NCBI RefSeq assembly: GCF_003668995.1
Contig: NZ_CP033068.1
Location: forward strand, 1,612,001-1,676,000
DNA from: Flavobacterium sp. 140616W15
Lineage (GTDB): Bacteria > Bacteroidota > Bacteroidia > Flavobacteriales > Flavobacteriaceae
Length of the DNA stretch: 64,000 bases
Direction of reading: 5' to 3'
The position numbers and the translations under genes are program-made. Shown here piece after piece: positions 33,759 through 44,137 of this stretch (position 1 is its first letter; each line of letters opens with the position of its first letter). Below the pieces are notes generated by a model. That model worked only from the letters and a program-made list of their open reading frames with translations, did not search any database and was not told where the DNA came from.

Positions 33759-36700
33759 ATGAAACCAAAATTATTACTATTTATGGCGTTCATTTTCATT
33801 CTCAAAGCAAACGCACAAGGGCTTCCTTGTAGAGCAAAAGAAGAAAATGACAAAATCTACAAACAGAATCCTAATGCATTAAAAGAGAAGCAAAACTTTG
33901 ATGCTTTTAGTAAAAAATTCAGTGCAGAAAGGAAATCAACCTCTAAATTGCTACAAACGTCTTATGTAATTCCAGTTGTCTTCCATATTTATGGAGATAT
34001 GCAAAGCGGAAAAACAGTTACATATGAGAAAATAGTAAATCACCTGGCACAACTTAATGATGATTTTAACGGACGTAATGCTGATTACGCAACCGTAGAT
34101 CCATTTTTTCAAACAAGAAGAGGCACGCTAAACATTGAATTCAAGCTTGCTAAGATTGATCCAAGCGGAGGCTGTACGTCAGGAGTCGTTTTTCATTCAG
34201 CCAAAAATGGCTATGGAAACGGTGGCGGATACGATGATCAAATTGCCGCTGATGCATGGGACAATACAAAGTATATGAACGTATATATTCAAAATGATCT
34301 GTATCAGGATGGAGCGTTAAATAATTCTGGAGTAGCTTGGTATCCAGATTCAGGTATGACAGCAAACAATACCGCAAGGGTTGTTTTTAATGGAGCTTAT
34401 TTATATGACAACTCCTATAGCAAAGAATTTTCGGCTACTCTAACACATGAATTTGGACATTTCTTAAATCTAATTCACACATTTGAAGGTGGTTGTACAG
34501 GTACAGATGAAGTGGCAGATACTCCACTTGAAGACGGACTACATACTCTAGCCTGCACACAAGGAACAAATTGTAACGGTGATCGGGTAAACAATGAAAA
34601 TTATATGGGGTACAATGGAGCGCAAGGATGTTATAAAATGTATACACAGGGTCAGATAGACCGGATGCTCGCGGCCTTAGAACATCCCGCAAGAAAAACC
34701 CTTTGGCAAGAAAGCAATCTCATTGCAACTGGAGTTAATTACAGCGGAAGTTTACTAACTGTAAATAAAAGTTCTTTTAAGGAAGCAGTAGCAAATGACG
34801 GTTCTTTTGACACATCATCAATAATAACGATATCAGGAACAAAAACACTAGCAATTAGCACTGGAACAATGATTTCAGGAACACATTTCACACATACTTT
34901 CCCTGCAGGAATTACACCCATACTTACAGTTAATTCCAATTCACAAATAACAGTTACCTTAACAGGAAAAGCCACAAGTCATTTACTAACCAATAATACC
35001 AAAGGAGCTATTACATTTTTACCCACAGCATTTACAGGTGGTACAACAGGTTTATCTTGCACAAGCTTATATTTCGATTTTAAATTTGTAAATCCTTATG
35101 GGATTTTTTTTGTTGATATGCCCGACGTAACCGTTTCATCAGCTTTGATTTGGAAATATTTTGAAATAGAAAAAGGAGACGATCCTGCTTTTGGTGGTTG
35201 GAGATTTGCTGCTAATGCTTTAAAAATTGAAACCTATGCCAAAAAATTAATATGCGAAACAGGAACTAAAAACATTACCCTGCTAGGAGCAAATGCACAA
35301 GTAGGCGCTACAAACAATTTTACAGCACCGGGAGCATATCCAAATCAATTGGATCTACGCACTGCAACCTACACCAACTGGGACGGAAAAACAGGATATG
35401 TTGGTTTTGATTATTTGATCGATGGCTTAACCTGTTATGGATGGTTTAAGGTTACCGTTGCGACAAATGGAGACGGATATACAATCTCAGAATATGCTTA
35501 TAATACACAGCCAGGAGCATCAATTTATACAGGAGTGACACCAAAAACTGCTGTAGTTTTATCTGCAAATACACTATATGAAGCTGACGCAAATGATGGA
35601 GGAATCACAACAAATACAGAAATTTCTCTTTCGACCAATAACGGAACATTTACCAAAAGTACTGGAACATTTACAGTTGGTACAGATTATACAATTTCGG
35701 GAGTCCCTGCAGGTTTAACAGCTGTTTTAACATTACAAAGTAATTCAAAAGTAAAACTTACATTCACAGGAAAAGCAAGTCCGCACTTACCTGCTAACGA
35801 TGCTGCAGTAATCGTTACATTTAAAGACGCAGCAATAACAGGCGGAATAACAACTCTTGATAGTCCTGCAAAAACAATAAATATAAAATTCGATGCTCCA
35901 TATGGAATCGTTTATGTAGACAATCCAGATTTTGTTGTTTCTCCAGCTACAACATGGGATTATATAAATTTAGGCATTGGTGATAATACAGAATATGGAG
36001 CATGGCGATTTGCAGCCAATGCATTAAAAATTGAAACCTACGGAAAAAGATTAGTAGGATTAACGGGTACAAGAAATATTGCGAAAATTGCAGCAGGAAC
36101 AGCTATAGGCGCATCAAGTATATTTGTAACTCCGGGAGCTTCATACCCAGATCAACTAGACTTACGCACTGCTTCCTACACCACTTGGGATAATCAAACA
36201 GGCTATGTAGGATTTGAATACACCAGTAGAGGAAGAACTTGTTATGGATGGTTTAAAATAAAAGTAACAGCTGATGGTGATGGTTACTCAATTACAGATT
36301 ATGCCTATAATACCAAACCTTTTGAAGCCATAATTGCAGGAGCAACAAGTGGGACAACAGTTGCAGCACCAACAAATTTAGTAGCAACTGCCAATTCTAC
36401 TTCGCTTCAGGTGGTATTAACATGGACAGATAATGCTACTAATGAAACTGCTTATACTGTAGAAAGAGCTTCGGCAGACGGTATTTATAGTGTAATTGCA
36501 ACACTTGGTGCAAATGTTGCTACCTACACAAATACAGGATTAACAGCTGGAAATACATATACTTATAAAGTAAGAGCAAATGCTAACACAACTTATTCAG
36601 ATTATTCGAATGTTGCTACAGCAGTTATTTCAGGTACTAGTGCCTATTGTGCAGCTAACGGATCCAATCAATATGAATATATTAAAGATATTGTAATAGG

Positions 36701-37613
36701 AAATTTTACAAATACATCTGGAGCTGATGCATCAGGATATGGTAATTATACTTCTAAAAATATTACATTAACACCAAATGCAAGCATCCCTGTGAGTTTA
36801 ACACCTGGATTCTCAAGTTCAAATTATACTGAATCATGGGGAATTTGGATAGACTACAATAAAAACAACACATTCGAAGCATCAGAGAAAGTAATTAATG
36901 GACTTTCGTCAAATGGCACAGTTACAGGGAATTTTACAGTGCAAAACAGTGCGACTGGAACAACCAGAATGCGCATTGTAATGAAGTACAATTCAAATCC
37001 AACTGCTGTATGTGGAAATATTGGTGATGGTGAAGTCGAAGATTATACAGTTACTTTTGGACCATCAAATCCAAATCCTGTAACTTTGGCAACTCCAACA
37101 AATATTACCAACTCAGGAATTTATGCTCAAGGGTTTTATGCTTCATGGACACAAGTAGCAAATGCAACAAGCTATGAAGTACAATTATACAAAGCAGCAA
37201 CTGGATGGGCAAGCACTGGTACATCTACTACTTATTATTTATGGATTCCAAAACAAGGAACTGAGACTGCTTACAGATTTAGGGTAAGAGCAGTTAATAC
37301 TGCAGGAACAAGTGACTGGAGTAGTTATCTTGATATAAATCTTCCACTTGCAGGAGCTGAAGCTAACACTGATTTAAGTACTAATAAATCTTTTACAATG
37401 TTCCCAAATCCTGCATCGGATGTTGTTAATTTCTCTTTTGAAAATATAAATAGTGCCAATGCAGTTATTACCATTTACAATAATAATGGAGTTGTAATAG
37501 ATACTGTACGTAATACATCTAGTTATACCATCAAGAGTTTACCAACAGGGATTTATCATGTTATACTTACTGATGGATCATTTAAACAAAGCAAAAAACT
37601 ATTGATTAAATAA
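33759..37613 (+). CDS. T9SS-secreted M43 (pappalysin-like) metalloprotease
   Basis: The 1284-residue protein has a signal peptide (LLLFMAFIFILKANAQG). It has an M43 zinc protease domain at about 60-320 with HEFGHFLNLIH (HExxHxxxxxH, residues about 229-239), and two tandem copies of a roughly 270-residue module (about 325-593 and 594-862). Each copy ends in WRFAANALKIETY, YPxQLDLRTAxYT and CYGWFKxxV. An Fn3 domain (about 867-950), a GEVED domain (SWGIWIDYNKNNTFEASEKV to GDGEVEDYTV), a second Fn3 and a type A T9SS sorting domain (about 1211-1284, FTMFPNPASDVVNFSFE) follow. It is exported through the outer membrane by T9SS and probably digests extracellular protein. Monocistronic. Confidence 0.9.
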   Translation: MKPKLLLFMAFIFILKANAQGLPCRAKEENDKIYKQNPNALKEKQNFDAFSKKFSAERKSTSKLLQTSYVIPVVFHIYGDMQSGKTVTYEKIVNHLAQLNDDFNGRNADYATVDPFFQTRRGTLNIEFKLAKIDPSGGCTSGVVFHSAKNGYGNGGGYDDQIAADAWDNTKYMNVYIQNDLYQDGALNNSGVAWYPDSGMTANNTARVVFNGAYLYDNSYSKEFSATLTHEFGHFLNLIHTFEGGCTGTDEVADTPLEDGLHTLACTQGTNCNGDRVNNENYMGYNGAQGCYKMYTQGQIDRMLAALEHPARKTLWQESNLIATGVNYSGSLLTVNKSSFKEAVANDGSFDTSSIITISGTKTLAISTGTMISGTHFTHTFPAGITPILTVNSNSQITVTLTGKATSHLLTNNTKGAITFLPTAFTGGTTGLSCTSLYFDFKFVNPYGIFFVDMPDVTVSSALIWKYFEIEKGDDPAFGGWRFAANALKIETYAKKLICETGTKNITLLGANAQVGATNNFTAPGAYPNQLDLRTATYTNWDGKTGYVGFDYLIDGLTCYGWFKVTVATNGDGYTISEYAYNTQPGASIYTGVTPKTAVVLSANTLYEADANDGGITTNTEISLSTNNGTFTKSTGTFTVGTDYTISGVPAGLTAVLTLQSNSKVKLTFTGKASPHLPANDAAVIVTFKDAAITGGITTLDSPAKTINIKFDAPYGIVYVDNPDFVVSPATTWDYINLGIGDNTEYGAWRFAANALKIETYGKRLVGLTGTRNIAKIAAGTAIGASSIFVTPGASYPDQLDLRTASYTTWDNQTGYVGFEYTSRGRTCYGWFKIKVTADGDGYSITDYAYNTKPFEAIIAGATSGTTVAAPTNLVATANSTSLQVVLTWTDNATNETAYTVERASADGIYSVIATLGANVATYTNTGLTAGNTYTYKVRANANTTYSDYSNVATAVISGTSAYCAANGSNQYEYIKDIVIGNFTNTSGADASGYGNYTSKNITLTPNASIPVSLTPGFSSSNYTESWGIWIDYNKNNTFEASEKVINGLSSNGTVTGNFTVQNSATGTTRMRIVMKYNSNPTAVCGNIGDGEVEDYTVTFGPSNPNPVTLATPTNITNSGIYAQGFYASWTQVANATSYEVQLYKAATGWASTGTSTTYYLWIPKQGTETAYRFRVRAVNTAGTSDWSSYLDINLPLAGAEANTDLSTNKSFTMFPNPASDVVNFSFENINSANAVITIYNNNGVVIDTVRNTSSYTIKSLPTGIYHVILTDGSFKQSKKLLIK

Positions 37614-37646
37614 AATTGTTTACACACAATAAGCAATCCTAAAATG

Positions 37647-37682
37647 AAACCGTTGAAAGATATTCTTTCAGCGGTTTTTTTA
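37647..37682 (+). terminator. Terminator of the metalloprotease gene
   Basis: AAACCGTTGAAAG and CTTTCAGCGGTTT form a 13-bp stem with one G-T pair, then T7. It lies 34 bases after the stop. Confidence 0.85.
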
Positions 37683-37776
37683 TATGTTGTGAAGATTGAA
37701 ATCTATTTTGAATCTGTGAAGACTTTCTTTTTAAAGTTCCTGTCAAATTAATTGGTTTAATTATAATTTAAATCTT

Positions 37777-39255
37777 TTACAACTTCACCGTTTTCCATTT
37801 GCCGGTTCTAAAAACTAAAATGCTACTGGTAGCCAATACTATTTCCGAAATTAGGATTGCAATAAATATTCCTTTTGGTCCCCATTCGTAATAAGTCCCC
37901 AGTAAATACGATAATGGAAGCTGAATCATATAAAACATTAGGATATAAAGTACCGTCACCGTGTTTACACTTCCGGCTGCATTTAGCGCACGAGAGATTA
38001 CCATGGTGTAACCGAAGAAAAAGTAAGCAATAGCCATATACTGCAGATAGGTACTTGCATAAGAAAGGATTTGCTCATCATGGGTAAAAAATCCTGCCAG
38101 AGTTTTGGCATAAAACATTAAAAAAATGGCAATAAGTCCCAGAAAACACATATTAAAAGTTCCTGTTTTCCATACCGAAGCTTCTGCCCTTTCTGGCTGT
38201 CTTGCGCCAAGGTTTTGCCCGGTCAATACACCAGCCGCATTAGCAATTCCGTAAGCAGGTAAAACACTAAACATAATAATCCTATTGGCAATAATATAGC
38301 CAGCCAGTACATTTTCACCAAGTTTTGCAACAATAACAATCATTAAAAATCTACTTGAAGAAGGTACCAGATTCTGAATCATTCCGGCAGTTGCAAGTTT
38401 TAAGATTCGTTTCATTAGGACAGGAACCATCAACATTTGTCGTTTTCCAATAATAATTGTTTCATTATTTTTAAACAGATACCATAACTGGTAGCTGACA
38501 CTAAAGGCATTTGCAATCACCATAGCTATTGCGGCTCCCAATAAGCCCAGCTTCGGAAATGGACCCAATCCGAAGATTAGTACTGCACACAGCAAACCAT
38601 TTAAAACATTCGAAAATGCAAGGGTTCGCATCGCCATCGAAGCATCTCCGGAGCCTCTGAACACTCCGTTAATCAAAATACGCATGATCATAAAAATGAG
38701 TCCTGCAAACATAGTTTTAGAAAAAGCATTGCCATAGCTGACCAAATGATCAGATCCACCTGCAAAACGCATAATCTCCTGGTTAAAAATTACGGCTAAA
38801 ACACTGCATATCACAGAAAGGAAAATTCCTAAATAAATGACCTGCATTGCGGTCTGTCCAGCTCTACGAGGTTTTTGTTCTCCTACTCTTCTTGAAATCA
38901 TTGCGGTTGCGGCAATACTCAAACCCATTGCTACTGACTGAATAAGAATCACTACGGAGTTAGTAATCCCTACGACTGTAATGGCATTTTCGCCCAGACT
39001 ACTTACAAAAAGAAGATCGACTAAAACAAAAAGTGACTCCATACTAAGCTCTAACATAGTAGGTACGGATAATAAAAAGGTCGCCCTGTTTACATTCCCT
39101 GAGGTAAAATTCTTTTCTGTTCCTTGCAATGCAATCCTGAATAAAGAAAATATTGAACGTATTTTTACTAGCACAGTTATTTGTTTTAAAAGAGAAATAT
39201 TAAGATTTTTTTTGAGAATGGTAGCGGTACTGAAAATACCCGAATCAATCCGCAC
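37777..39255 (-). CDS. MATE-family efflux transporter
   Basis: The 492-residue inner-membrane protein has twelve helices in two MATE halves. NRATFLLSVPTMLELSMESLF, SLGENAITVVGITNSVVILI and ISRRVGEQKPRRAGQTA mark the first half; NRIIMFSVLPAYGIANAAGVLTGQNLGARQPERAE marks the second. About 50 N-terminal residues before the first helix are unusual, and the true start may be a later codon. MATE exporters extrude drugs or secreted metabolites with Na+ or H+. Its place beside the siderophore biosynthesis genes makes siderophore export a fair guess; a general drug pump is equally possible. Confidence 0.87.
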   Translation of the reverse strand: MRIDSGIFSTATILKKNLNISLLKQITVLVKIRSIFSLFRIALQGTEKNFTSGNVNRATFLLSVPTMLELSMESLFVLVDLLFVSSLGENAITVVGITNSVVILIQSVAMGLSIAATAMISRRVGEQKPRRAGQTAMQVIYLGIFLSVICSVLAVIFNQEIMRFAGGSDHLVSYGNAFSKTMFAGLIFMIMRILINGVFRGSGDASMAMRTLAFSNVLNGLLCAVLIFGLGPFPKLGLLGAAIAMVIANAFSVSYQLWYLFKNNETIIIGKRQMLMVPVLMKRILKLATAGMIQNLVPSSSRFLMIVIVAKLGENVLAGYIIANRIIMFSVLPAYGIANAAGVLTGQNLGARQPERAEASVWKTGTFNMCFLGLIAIFLMFYAKTLAGFFTHDEQILSYASTYLQYMAIAYFFFGYTMVISRALNAAGSVNTVTVLYILMFYMIQLPLSYLLGTYYEWGPKGIFIAILISEIVLATSSILVFRTGKWKTVKL

Positions 39256-39396
39256 TGGTGGGGTTATTATCTGCCTTTATTTTTTTGTAAGTGAAGTGCT
39301 ATGCCTTATCCTTATTGCTATAGCTGCAGATTTTCTTTTTAAAATTTAGCTTAACTTTTGTTTCGCATGGTTTTCAAGGTAATTTCAAACCCTTTA

Positions 39397-40005
39397 TTAA
39401 ATATGCCAGGAAACTTTTTTATCTATAGCTGTTCTTCTTTTGGTTACAGAAAGTGCCGACTCCTCAGGATAACCTATAAAAAACAATCCTAAAGATTGTT
39501 CATTAGCCTCAAGACCAAAGGTTTTCACGTATTCTATTGCAGCAGCACTTGAATCCCAATAGGAACCCAATTGATACGAAGTTGCACTAATAGCCATATT
39601 TTGCACAGCGCAGGAAACTGCAGCCAATTCTTCCCATTCAGGAATATTCACTTTGGTGCTTTTAGAAAGAATCACTCCTATAAGACAGGCCGCTTTAAGT
39701 GGGTATTTTTTAAGATAATTATACTTTGCCGCTTTTTTATCGACATCGGCTATATCCTCATACAGATACTTGTAATAGTCTGCCATATAATTTCCATATT
39801 TTTCAAGTTGACTTCCTGCAAGCACAATAAATCTCCAAGGTTCTGTCATTTTATGAGTAGGCGCCCATGTTGCATTAGTTAGAATTTCCTGCAATACAGT
39901 ATCCGAAAGACTTCCCCCTATATAAGAATCAGCATAAATACTTTTTCTAAATCTAATTAGCTGAGTTGCAACTTCAGATGAAGAACCTATGATACTTGTT
40001 TCCAT
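39397..40005 (-). CDS. Nitroreductase-family flavoprotein
   Basis: The 202-residue cytoplasmic protein has the nitroreductase fold markers: an N-terminal basic FRKSIYADSYIG (the RRS/FMN-phosphate motif in altered form), LTNATWAPTHKMTEPWRFIVL, and a C-terminal LGLFFIGYPEE. It would bind FMN and use NAD(P)H to reduce small organic compounds. It lies 141 bases upstream of the MATE gene on the same strand, so they may be co-transcribed. Whether it helps release iron from a ferri-siderophore is an open guess based only on the location. Confidence 0.82.
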   Translation of the reverse strand: METSIIGSSSEVATQLIRFRKSIYADSYIGGSLSDTVLQEILTNATWAPTHKMTEPWRFIVLAGSQLEKYGNYMADYYKYLYEDIADVDKKAAKYNYLKKYPLKAACLIGVILSKSTKVNIPEWEELAAVSCAVQNMAISATSYQLGSYWDSSAAAIEYVKTFGLEANEQSLGLFFIGYPEESALSVTKRRTAIDKKVSWHI

Positions 40006-40436
40006 AAACTTTAATAAAGATTTAGTGATAATTTAGATAAAATTAAGTACGAAAAATATGCAAAATAAATTTTGTTATTTAAAATTATTATAAATAGCTT
40101 TGCTGAAGTAAATTATTATTTATAATTAGAATAAATAAAAACAAGACAAATATATATAGTAATTCTCATAAAAACAATATAAATCTTGTTATCACATCCA
40201 AAAAAAACTATGTAATCTACTACAGAACCAGACAGCCTAACAAAACACAACCTTCTAATATTAACTAATTACCCCCATAATTATGAAAAGTAGAACCATT
40301 AGTTTCCTACCCTTAACGGAAAAGATCATTATCAAAATCTTAACAGATTAAAGCAATTAAGTATAGCGCTTAAAAAAACTTACCTAATCAAAAAGCACAC
40401 TTTGAAAAACTAATCATATCCATTAAACCATACCCA
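40006..40436. other. Divergent regulatory gap before the siderophore synthetases
   Basis: The 431-base gap contains a 23-base imperfect palindrome at 40116-40138 (arms TTATTTA and TAAATAA), a weaker relative of the TTTAGA-type sites near the other siderophore genes. It also contains a 22-codon frame at 40283-40351 (MKSRTISFLPLTEKIIIK) preceded by an ACCCCC leader. That small frame has a plausible ribosome site but no known homologue; it may be a leader or chance. No other gene was seen. Confidence 0.4.
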
Positions 40437-42278
40437 ATGAAAGAAAAATCCCGAATCGTAAGACATGAGAACGGTCAATTAAACCCTCAACTAGTCACAT
40501 CACATCTTCAACCTGAAATATGGGAAAAAGTAAATAGAATACAGCTAAGAAAAATGCTATGTGAGTATTCACATGAATTATTACTTAGTCCTCAATTACA
40601 GAATACTAACGGAGTATGGGGATTTTACTACCTTAATACACAAGATGGAATAACAGAATATCAATTTCGTGCACAAATACTTGCATTAGATCATTGGCAT
40701 ATTGACACAGACTCTATTGCTAAAACAGTAAACGGAAATCCTGAACCTCTTGATGCTATCGCTTTTCTTCTTGAATTTACAGAAGAATTAGGCTTTACTG
40801 ATCTAAATCTGCCTACTTACCTTGAAGAAGTAATCAGCTGTCTCTATGGTAGTGCTTATATGCATACTAATAGCGAGTTTTCAGCTAAAGATCTAACAGA
40901 AGCAAGTTACGCCGATGTAGAACATGCTATGACAGCCGGGCATCCTTGTTTTGTTGCCAACAGTGCCAGAATTGGCTTTGATGCAGTAGATTATCAGAAT
41001 TACAGCCCTGAAGCAGCAACACCGCTTTCGCTGGTTTGGGTAGCAGGCCATAAAAATCACACCGAATTTACGAGTATTCCTCCTCTTAGTTACCAACAAG
41101 TAATGAAGCAGGAATTAGATCCAGACTTAAAAGAAACATTTGATTCAATTCTTATAGAAAAAGGGCTTCAGCCAGAAGATTATATCTTTTTCCCTATTCA
41201 TCCGTGGCAATGGCACAATAAACTGATTTATTTATTTGCGCCAGATATTGCTGCATCAAAATTGGTTTGTTTAGGTGATAGTAAAGATTTGTATATGCCT
41301 CAACAATCAGTACGTACATTTTTTAACGTAAGCAATGTTAAAAGATTTTATGTCAAATCAGCTCTCTCTATTCTTAATATGGGCTTTATGAGAGGACTTT
41401 CGCCTTATTTTATGCGAACAAACCCACCAATTAGCGAATGGGTTGCGAACCTTGTAGAGAATGATCCTTATCTTCAGAAAAAGGGTTTTACTACTTTAAA
41501 AGAAATCGCTGCAGTTGGTTACACCAATGCGTACATCGAAGAGGCTATAAAAGTAGATTCTCCTTATAAAAAAATGTTGTCTACGTTATGGAGAGAAAGT
41601 CCGATGGACAAAATAGCAAATGGTGAACGTCTTATGACTATGGCTGCACTGCTTCACATAGATACTAATGGAAACTCATTGCTGGCGGAATTAATTAAAT
41701 CTTCCCCTTTAGATGCAAAAGAATGGCTTCAAAGCTATTTGCAATCTTACCTTAGCCCGCTTTTACATTGCTTTTATTACCATGATATGCGTTTTATGCC
41801 ACACGGCGAAAATCTGATTCTGGTATTCCGTGACAATGTTCCAGTTAGGGCAATTATGAAAGACATTGGTGAAGAAGTAGCTATTGTAAATCAGGAAAAA
41901 GAATTACCAGAAACAATCAAACGTATCATTATCAATGTTCCTGAAGATCTTAAAATCCTATCAATTTTTACTCAGATATTTGATTCTTTCTTCAGATACC
42001 TAAATCATGTATTGGTAGAACATGTAAATCTGCCTGAAGAAGATTTTTGGAGTCTTGTAGCAGAATGCGTAACAGAATACCAATCAGAATATCCTGAACT
42101 GGAGGATAAATTCAGAAAGTATGATTTATTTGATTCTGAAATTATTAAAACATGTTCAAATAGATTACAAATGCAAAACAGTACAAAAATGCTTGACGCT
42201 ACCAATCCCTTCAAGAATCAACAATTTGCTGGTACTCTGAAAAATCCACTTTCCATTTATCAGACAAAATTAATCTAG
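40437..42278 (+). CDS. NIS siderophore synthetase (IucA/IucC family), first copy
   Basis: This 613-residue cytoplasmic ligase belongs to the NRPS-independent siderophore synthetases. Motifs present are GHPCFVANSARIGFDAVDY (substrate and ATP binding), SPEAATPLSLVWVAGHK, FPIHPWQWHNKLI, SALSILNMGFMRGLSPY, MPHGENLILVF with the catalytic-loop His, and MKDIGEEVAIV, plus the FhuF-like C-terminal part. It activates a carboxylate as an adenylate and joins it to an amine, usually an N-hydroxylated N-acyl diamine. The sequence style is that of DesD/AlcC-type enzymes. It is 31 bases from a second, similar synthetase and heads a four-gene plus-strand operon. Confidence 0.93.
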   Translation: MKEKSRIVRHENGQLNPQLVTSHLQPEIWEKVNRIQLRKMLCEYSHELLLSPQLQNTNGVWGFYYLNTQDGITEYQFRAQILALDHWHIDTDSIAKTVNGNPEPLDAIAFLLEFTEELGFTDLNLPTYLEEVISCLYGSAYMHTNSEFSAKDLTEASYADVEHAMTAGHPCFVANSARIGFDAVDYQNYSPEAATPLSLVWVAGHKNHTEFTSIPPLSYQQVMKQELDPDLKETFDSILIEKGLQPEDYIFFPIHPWQWHNKLIYLFAPDIAASKLVCLGDSKDLYMPQQSVRTFFNVSNVKRFYVKSALSILNMGFMRGLSPYFMRTNPPISEWVANLVENDPYLQKKGFTTLKEIAAVGYTNAYIEEAIKVDSPYKKMLSTLWRESPMDKIANGERLMTMAALLHIDTNGNSLLAELIKSSPLDAKEWLQSYLQSYLSPLLHCFYYHDMRFMPHGENLILVFRDNVPVRAIMKDIGEEVAIVNQEKELPETIKRIIINVPEDLKILSIFTQIFDSFFRYLNHVLVEHVNLPEEDFWSLVAECVTEYQSEYPELEDKFRKYDLFDSEIIKTCSNRLQMQNSTKMLDATNPFKNQQFAGTLKNPLSIYQTKLI

Positions 42279-42309
42279 TCCTTCTTTAAAACCATAATAC
42301 GCTAAAACC

Positions 42310-44118
42310 ATGAATATAGATACGCAAATCTCACCAATACAAGCGTCCAGCCATTTAGAAAAAACAGTTTGGGACAAAGTAACTCGTTTGCACCTTAGAA
42401 AAATACTTGCCGAATTTTCTCATGAACGACTAGTTATTCCAAAACTAATCGGAAATAAAGACGACTGGGAAATCTATCAGCTGACAAGTACAGACGGAAA
42501 AAACGTCTATCAGTTTAATGCTAGAATTTTAGCTTTAAACCATTGGTATATTGATACTCCATCCATTGAAAAATTTACCGAAGGGGAAACTGCTACATTA
42601 GACGCGCTAAGTTTTATCATTGAATTTAAGGCAGAACTTGGAATTCCTGAAGAATCGTTACCTGTTTACCTGGAAGAGGTGTGCAGTACACTGGCAGGAA
42701 GTGCTTACCTAAATTATTATGGCAAACCAAATTCAAAAGAACTATTAGACGCCAGTTATCAGCAAACTGAATCTACCATGACAGGTCACCCCCGATTCAT
42801 CGCTAATAATGGAAGAATCGGTTTTACTTCCAGCGATCACAGAGAATATGCTCCAGAAGCGGCTGCACCATTTTCTTTGGTCTGGCTTGCCGGTCATCGC
42901 TCGACTGCTGTGTTTACTGCCGTATTGCCTTTAGATTATGATAAAGTAATGTTACAAGAACTTGGTGAAGAAACGTTGAATAATTTTAACGATAAACTTC
43001 TTGAAAAAGGGTTAAATCCTAATGATTATTTTTATATGCCGGTGCATCCATGGCAATGGTTTAATAAATTAGCCAATATATTTTCAGCAGATATCGCGAC
43101 TAACAGACTGGTTTGTATGGGATATAATGCTGATAAATACCAGCCACAACAATCTATACGAACATTCTATAATATTACCAATCCCGAAAAATTCTATGTT
43201 AAAACGGCTTTATCTGTGCTTAACATGGGTTATGTACGTGGGCTATCTCCTAAATTTATGTTGTCTAACCCACCAATCAATGAGTGGATTTACAACTTGG
43301 TAAAAGATGATAACTACTTACAATCTAAAGGGTTTATCATTCTGAGAGAAATCGCCAGTTTAAGTTTTGCTCATCAATACTATGAAACAGCGGTTCCGGG
43401 TGATACTCCTTACAAAAAAATGTTCGCCTGTTTATGGAGAGAAAGCCCAGCCGATAAAGTCTCAGAAAATCAGCGTTTAATTACAATGGCAGCATTACTT
43501 CATATTGATAATGAAGGTAAGGCTTATCTTCCGGAATTAATACAGGCATCTGGTTTAACGACTTCTAATTGGTTAAGACAATACTTTAGCTGCTATTTAA
43601 GTCCTTTACTTCATTGCTTTTACAAATGGGATATGGTTTTTATGCCTCATGGCGAAAATTTAATCTTGATTCTGGAAGATCATAAGGTTGTTAATGCCAT
43701 TATGAAAGATATTGGTGAAGAGGTTTCGTTACTTAACTGTAGTTTAGATATTCCTGAAGAAGCTTTGAGACTTGCTGTTAACGTTCCTGACGATCGCAAA
43801 ACGCTGCCTTTATTTACACAGGTATTCGATTCTATATTCCGATTTATAGCGGCAATACTTGTAGAACATGCTGATTTTCCAGAAGACGAGTTTTGGAAGC
43901 TTGTAGCAGAGTGCATCTTAGATTACCAATCTGCACATCCTGAATTCAGTGAATCTTTCCAGAAATTTGATCTGTTTGTTAATGAATTTAGCCCTGATGC
44001 TCTAAACAAATTACAATTAAATAATAACAGACAATTGAGAAATCGTGCCAATCCATTTCAAAACCTGCCTTATATCGGCATTGTAAAAAACCCAGTAACA
44101 CCATTTTACATTAATTAA
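42310..44118 (+). CDS. NIS siderophore synthetase (IucA/IucC family), second copy
   Basis: This 602-residue protein has the same motifs as the first: GHPRFIANNGRIGFTSSDH, APEAAAPFSLVWLAGHRS, MPVHPWQWFNKL, TALSVLNMGYVRGLSPK, MPHGENLILIL and MKDIGEEVSLL. The two are tandem paralogues, clearly similar from end to end. Two NIS synthetases are needed for asymmetric or citrate-centred dihydroxamates (aerobactin, schizokinen, arthrobactin types), whereas one is enough for bisucaberin or desferrioxamine. Both look DesD/AlcC-like, so the division of labour cannot be read from the sequence. It lies 20 bases before the receptor gene. Confidence 0.93.
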   Translation: MNIDTQISPIQASSHLEKTVWDKVTRLHLRKILAEFSHERLVIPKLIGNKDDWEIYQLTSTDGKNVYQFNARILALNHWYIDTPSIEKFTEGETATLDALSFIIEFKAELGIPEESLPVYLEEVCSTLAGSAYLNYYGKPNSKELLDASYQQTESTMTGHPRFIANNGRIGFTSSDHREYAPEAAAPFSLVWLAGHRSTAVFTAVLPLDYDKVMLQELGEETLNNFNDKLLEKGLNPNDYFYMPVHPWQWFNKLANIFSADIATNRLVCMGYNADKYQPQQSIRTFYNITNPEKFYVKTALSVLNMGYVRGLSPKFMLSNPPINEWIYNLVKDDNYLQSKGFIILREIASLSFAHQYYETAVPGDTPYKKMFACLWRESPADKVSENQRLITMAALLHIDNEGKAYLPELIQASGLTTSNWLRQYFSCYLSPLLHCFYKWDMVFMPHGENLILILEDHKVVNAIMKDIGEEVSLLNCSLDIPEEALRLAVNVPDDRKTLPLFTQVFDSIFRFIAAILVEHADFPEDEFWKLVAECILDYQSAHPEFSESFQKFDLFVNEFSPDALNKLQLNNNRQLRNRANPFQNLPYIGIVKNPVTPFYIN

Positions 44119-44137
44119 TTTAATAAATAATATTTTC

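Noticed and set aside
34150-34975. Three minus-strand frames inside the metalloprotease gene
   Set aside because: They are antisense to the conserved HExxH and following regions and have no start signals.
40322-40340. GATCATTATC as a Fur box of the E. coli type before the synthetase operon
   Set aside because: Only about half of the consensus is matched and such words are expected by chance in AT-rich DNA; the TTTAGA-type palindromes are far better candidates.
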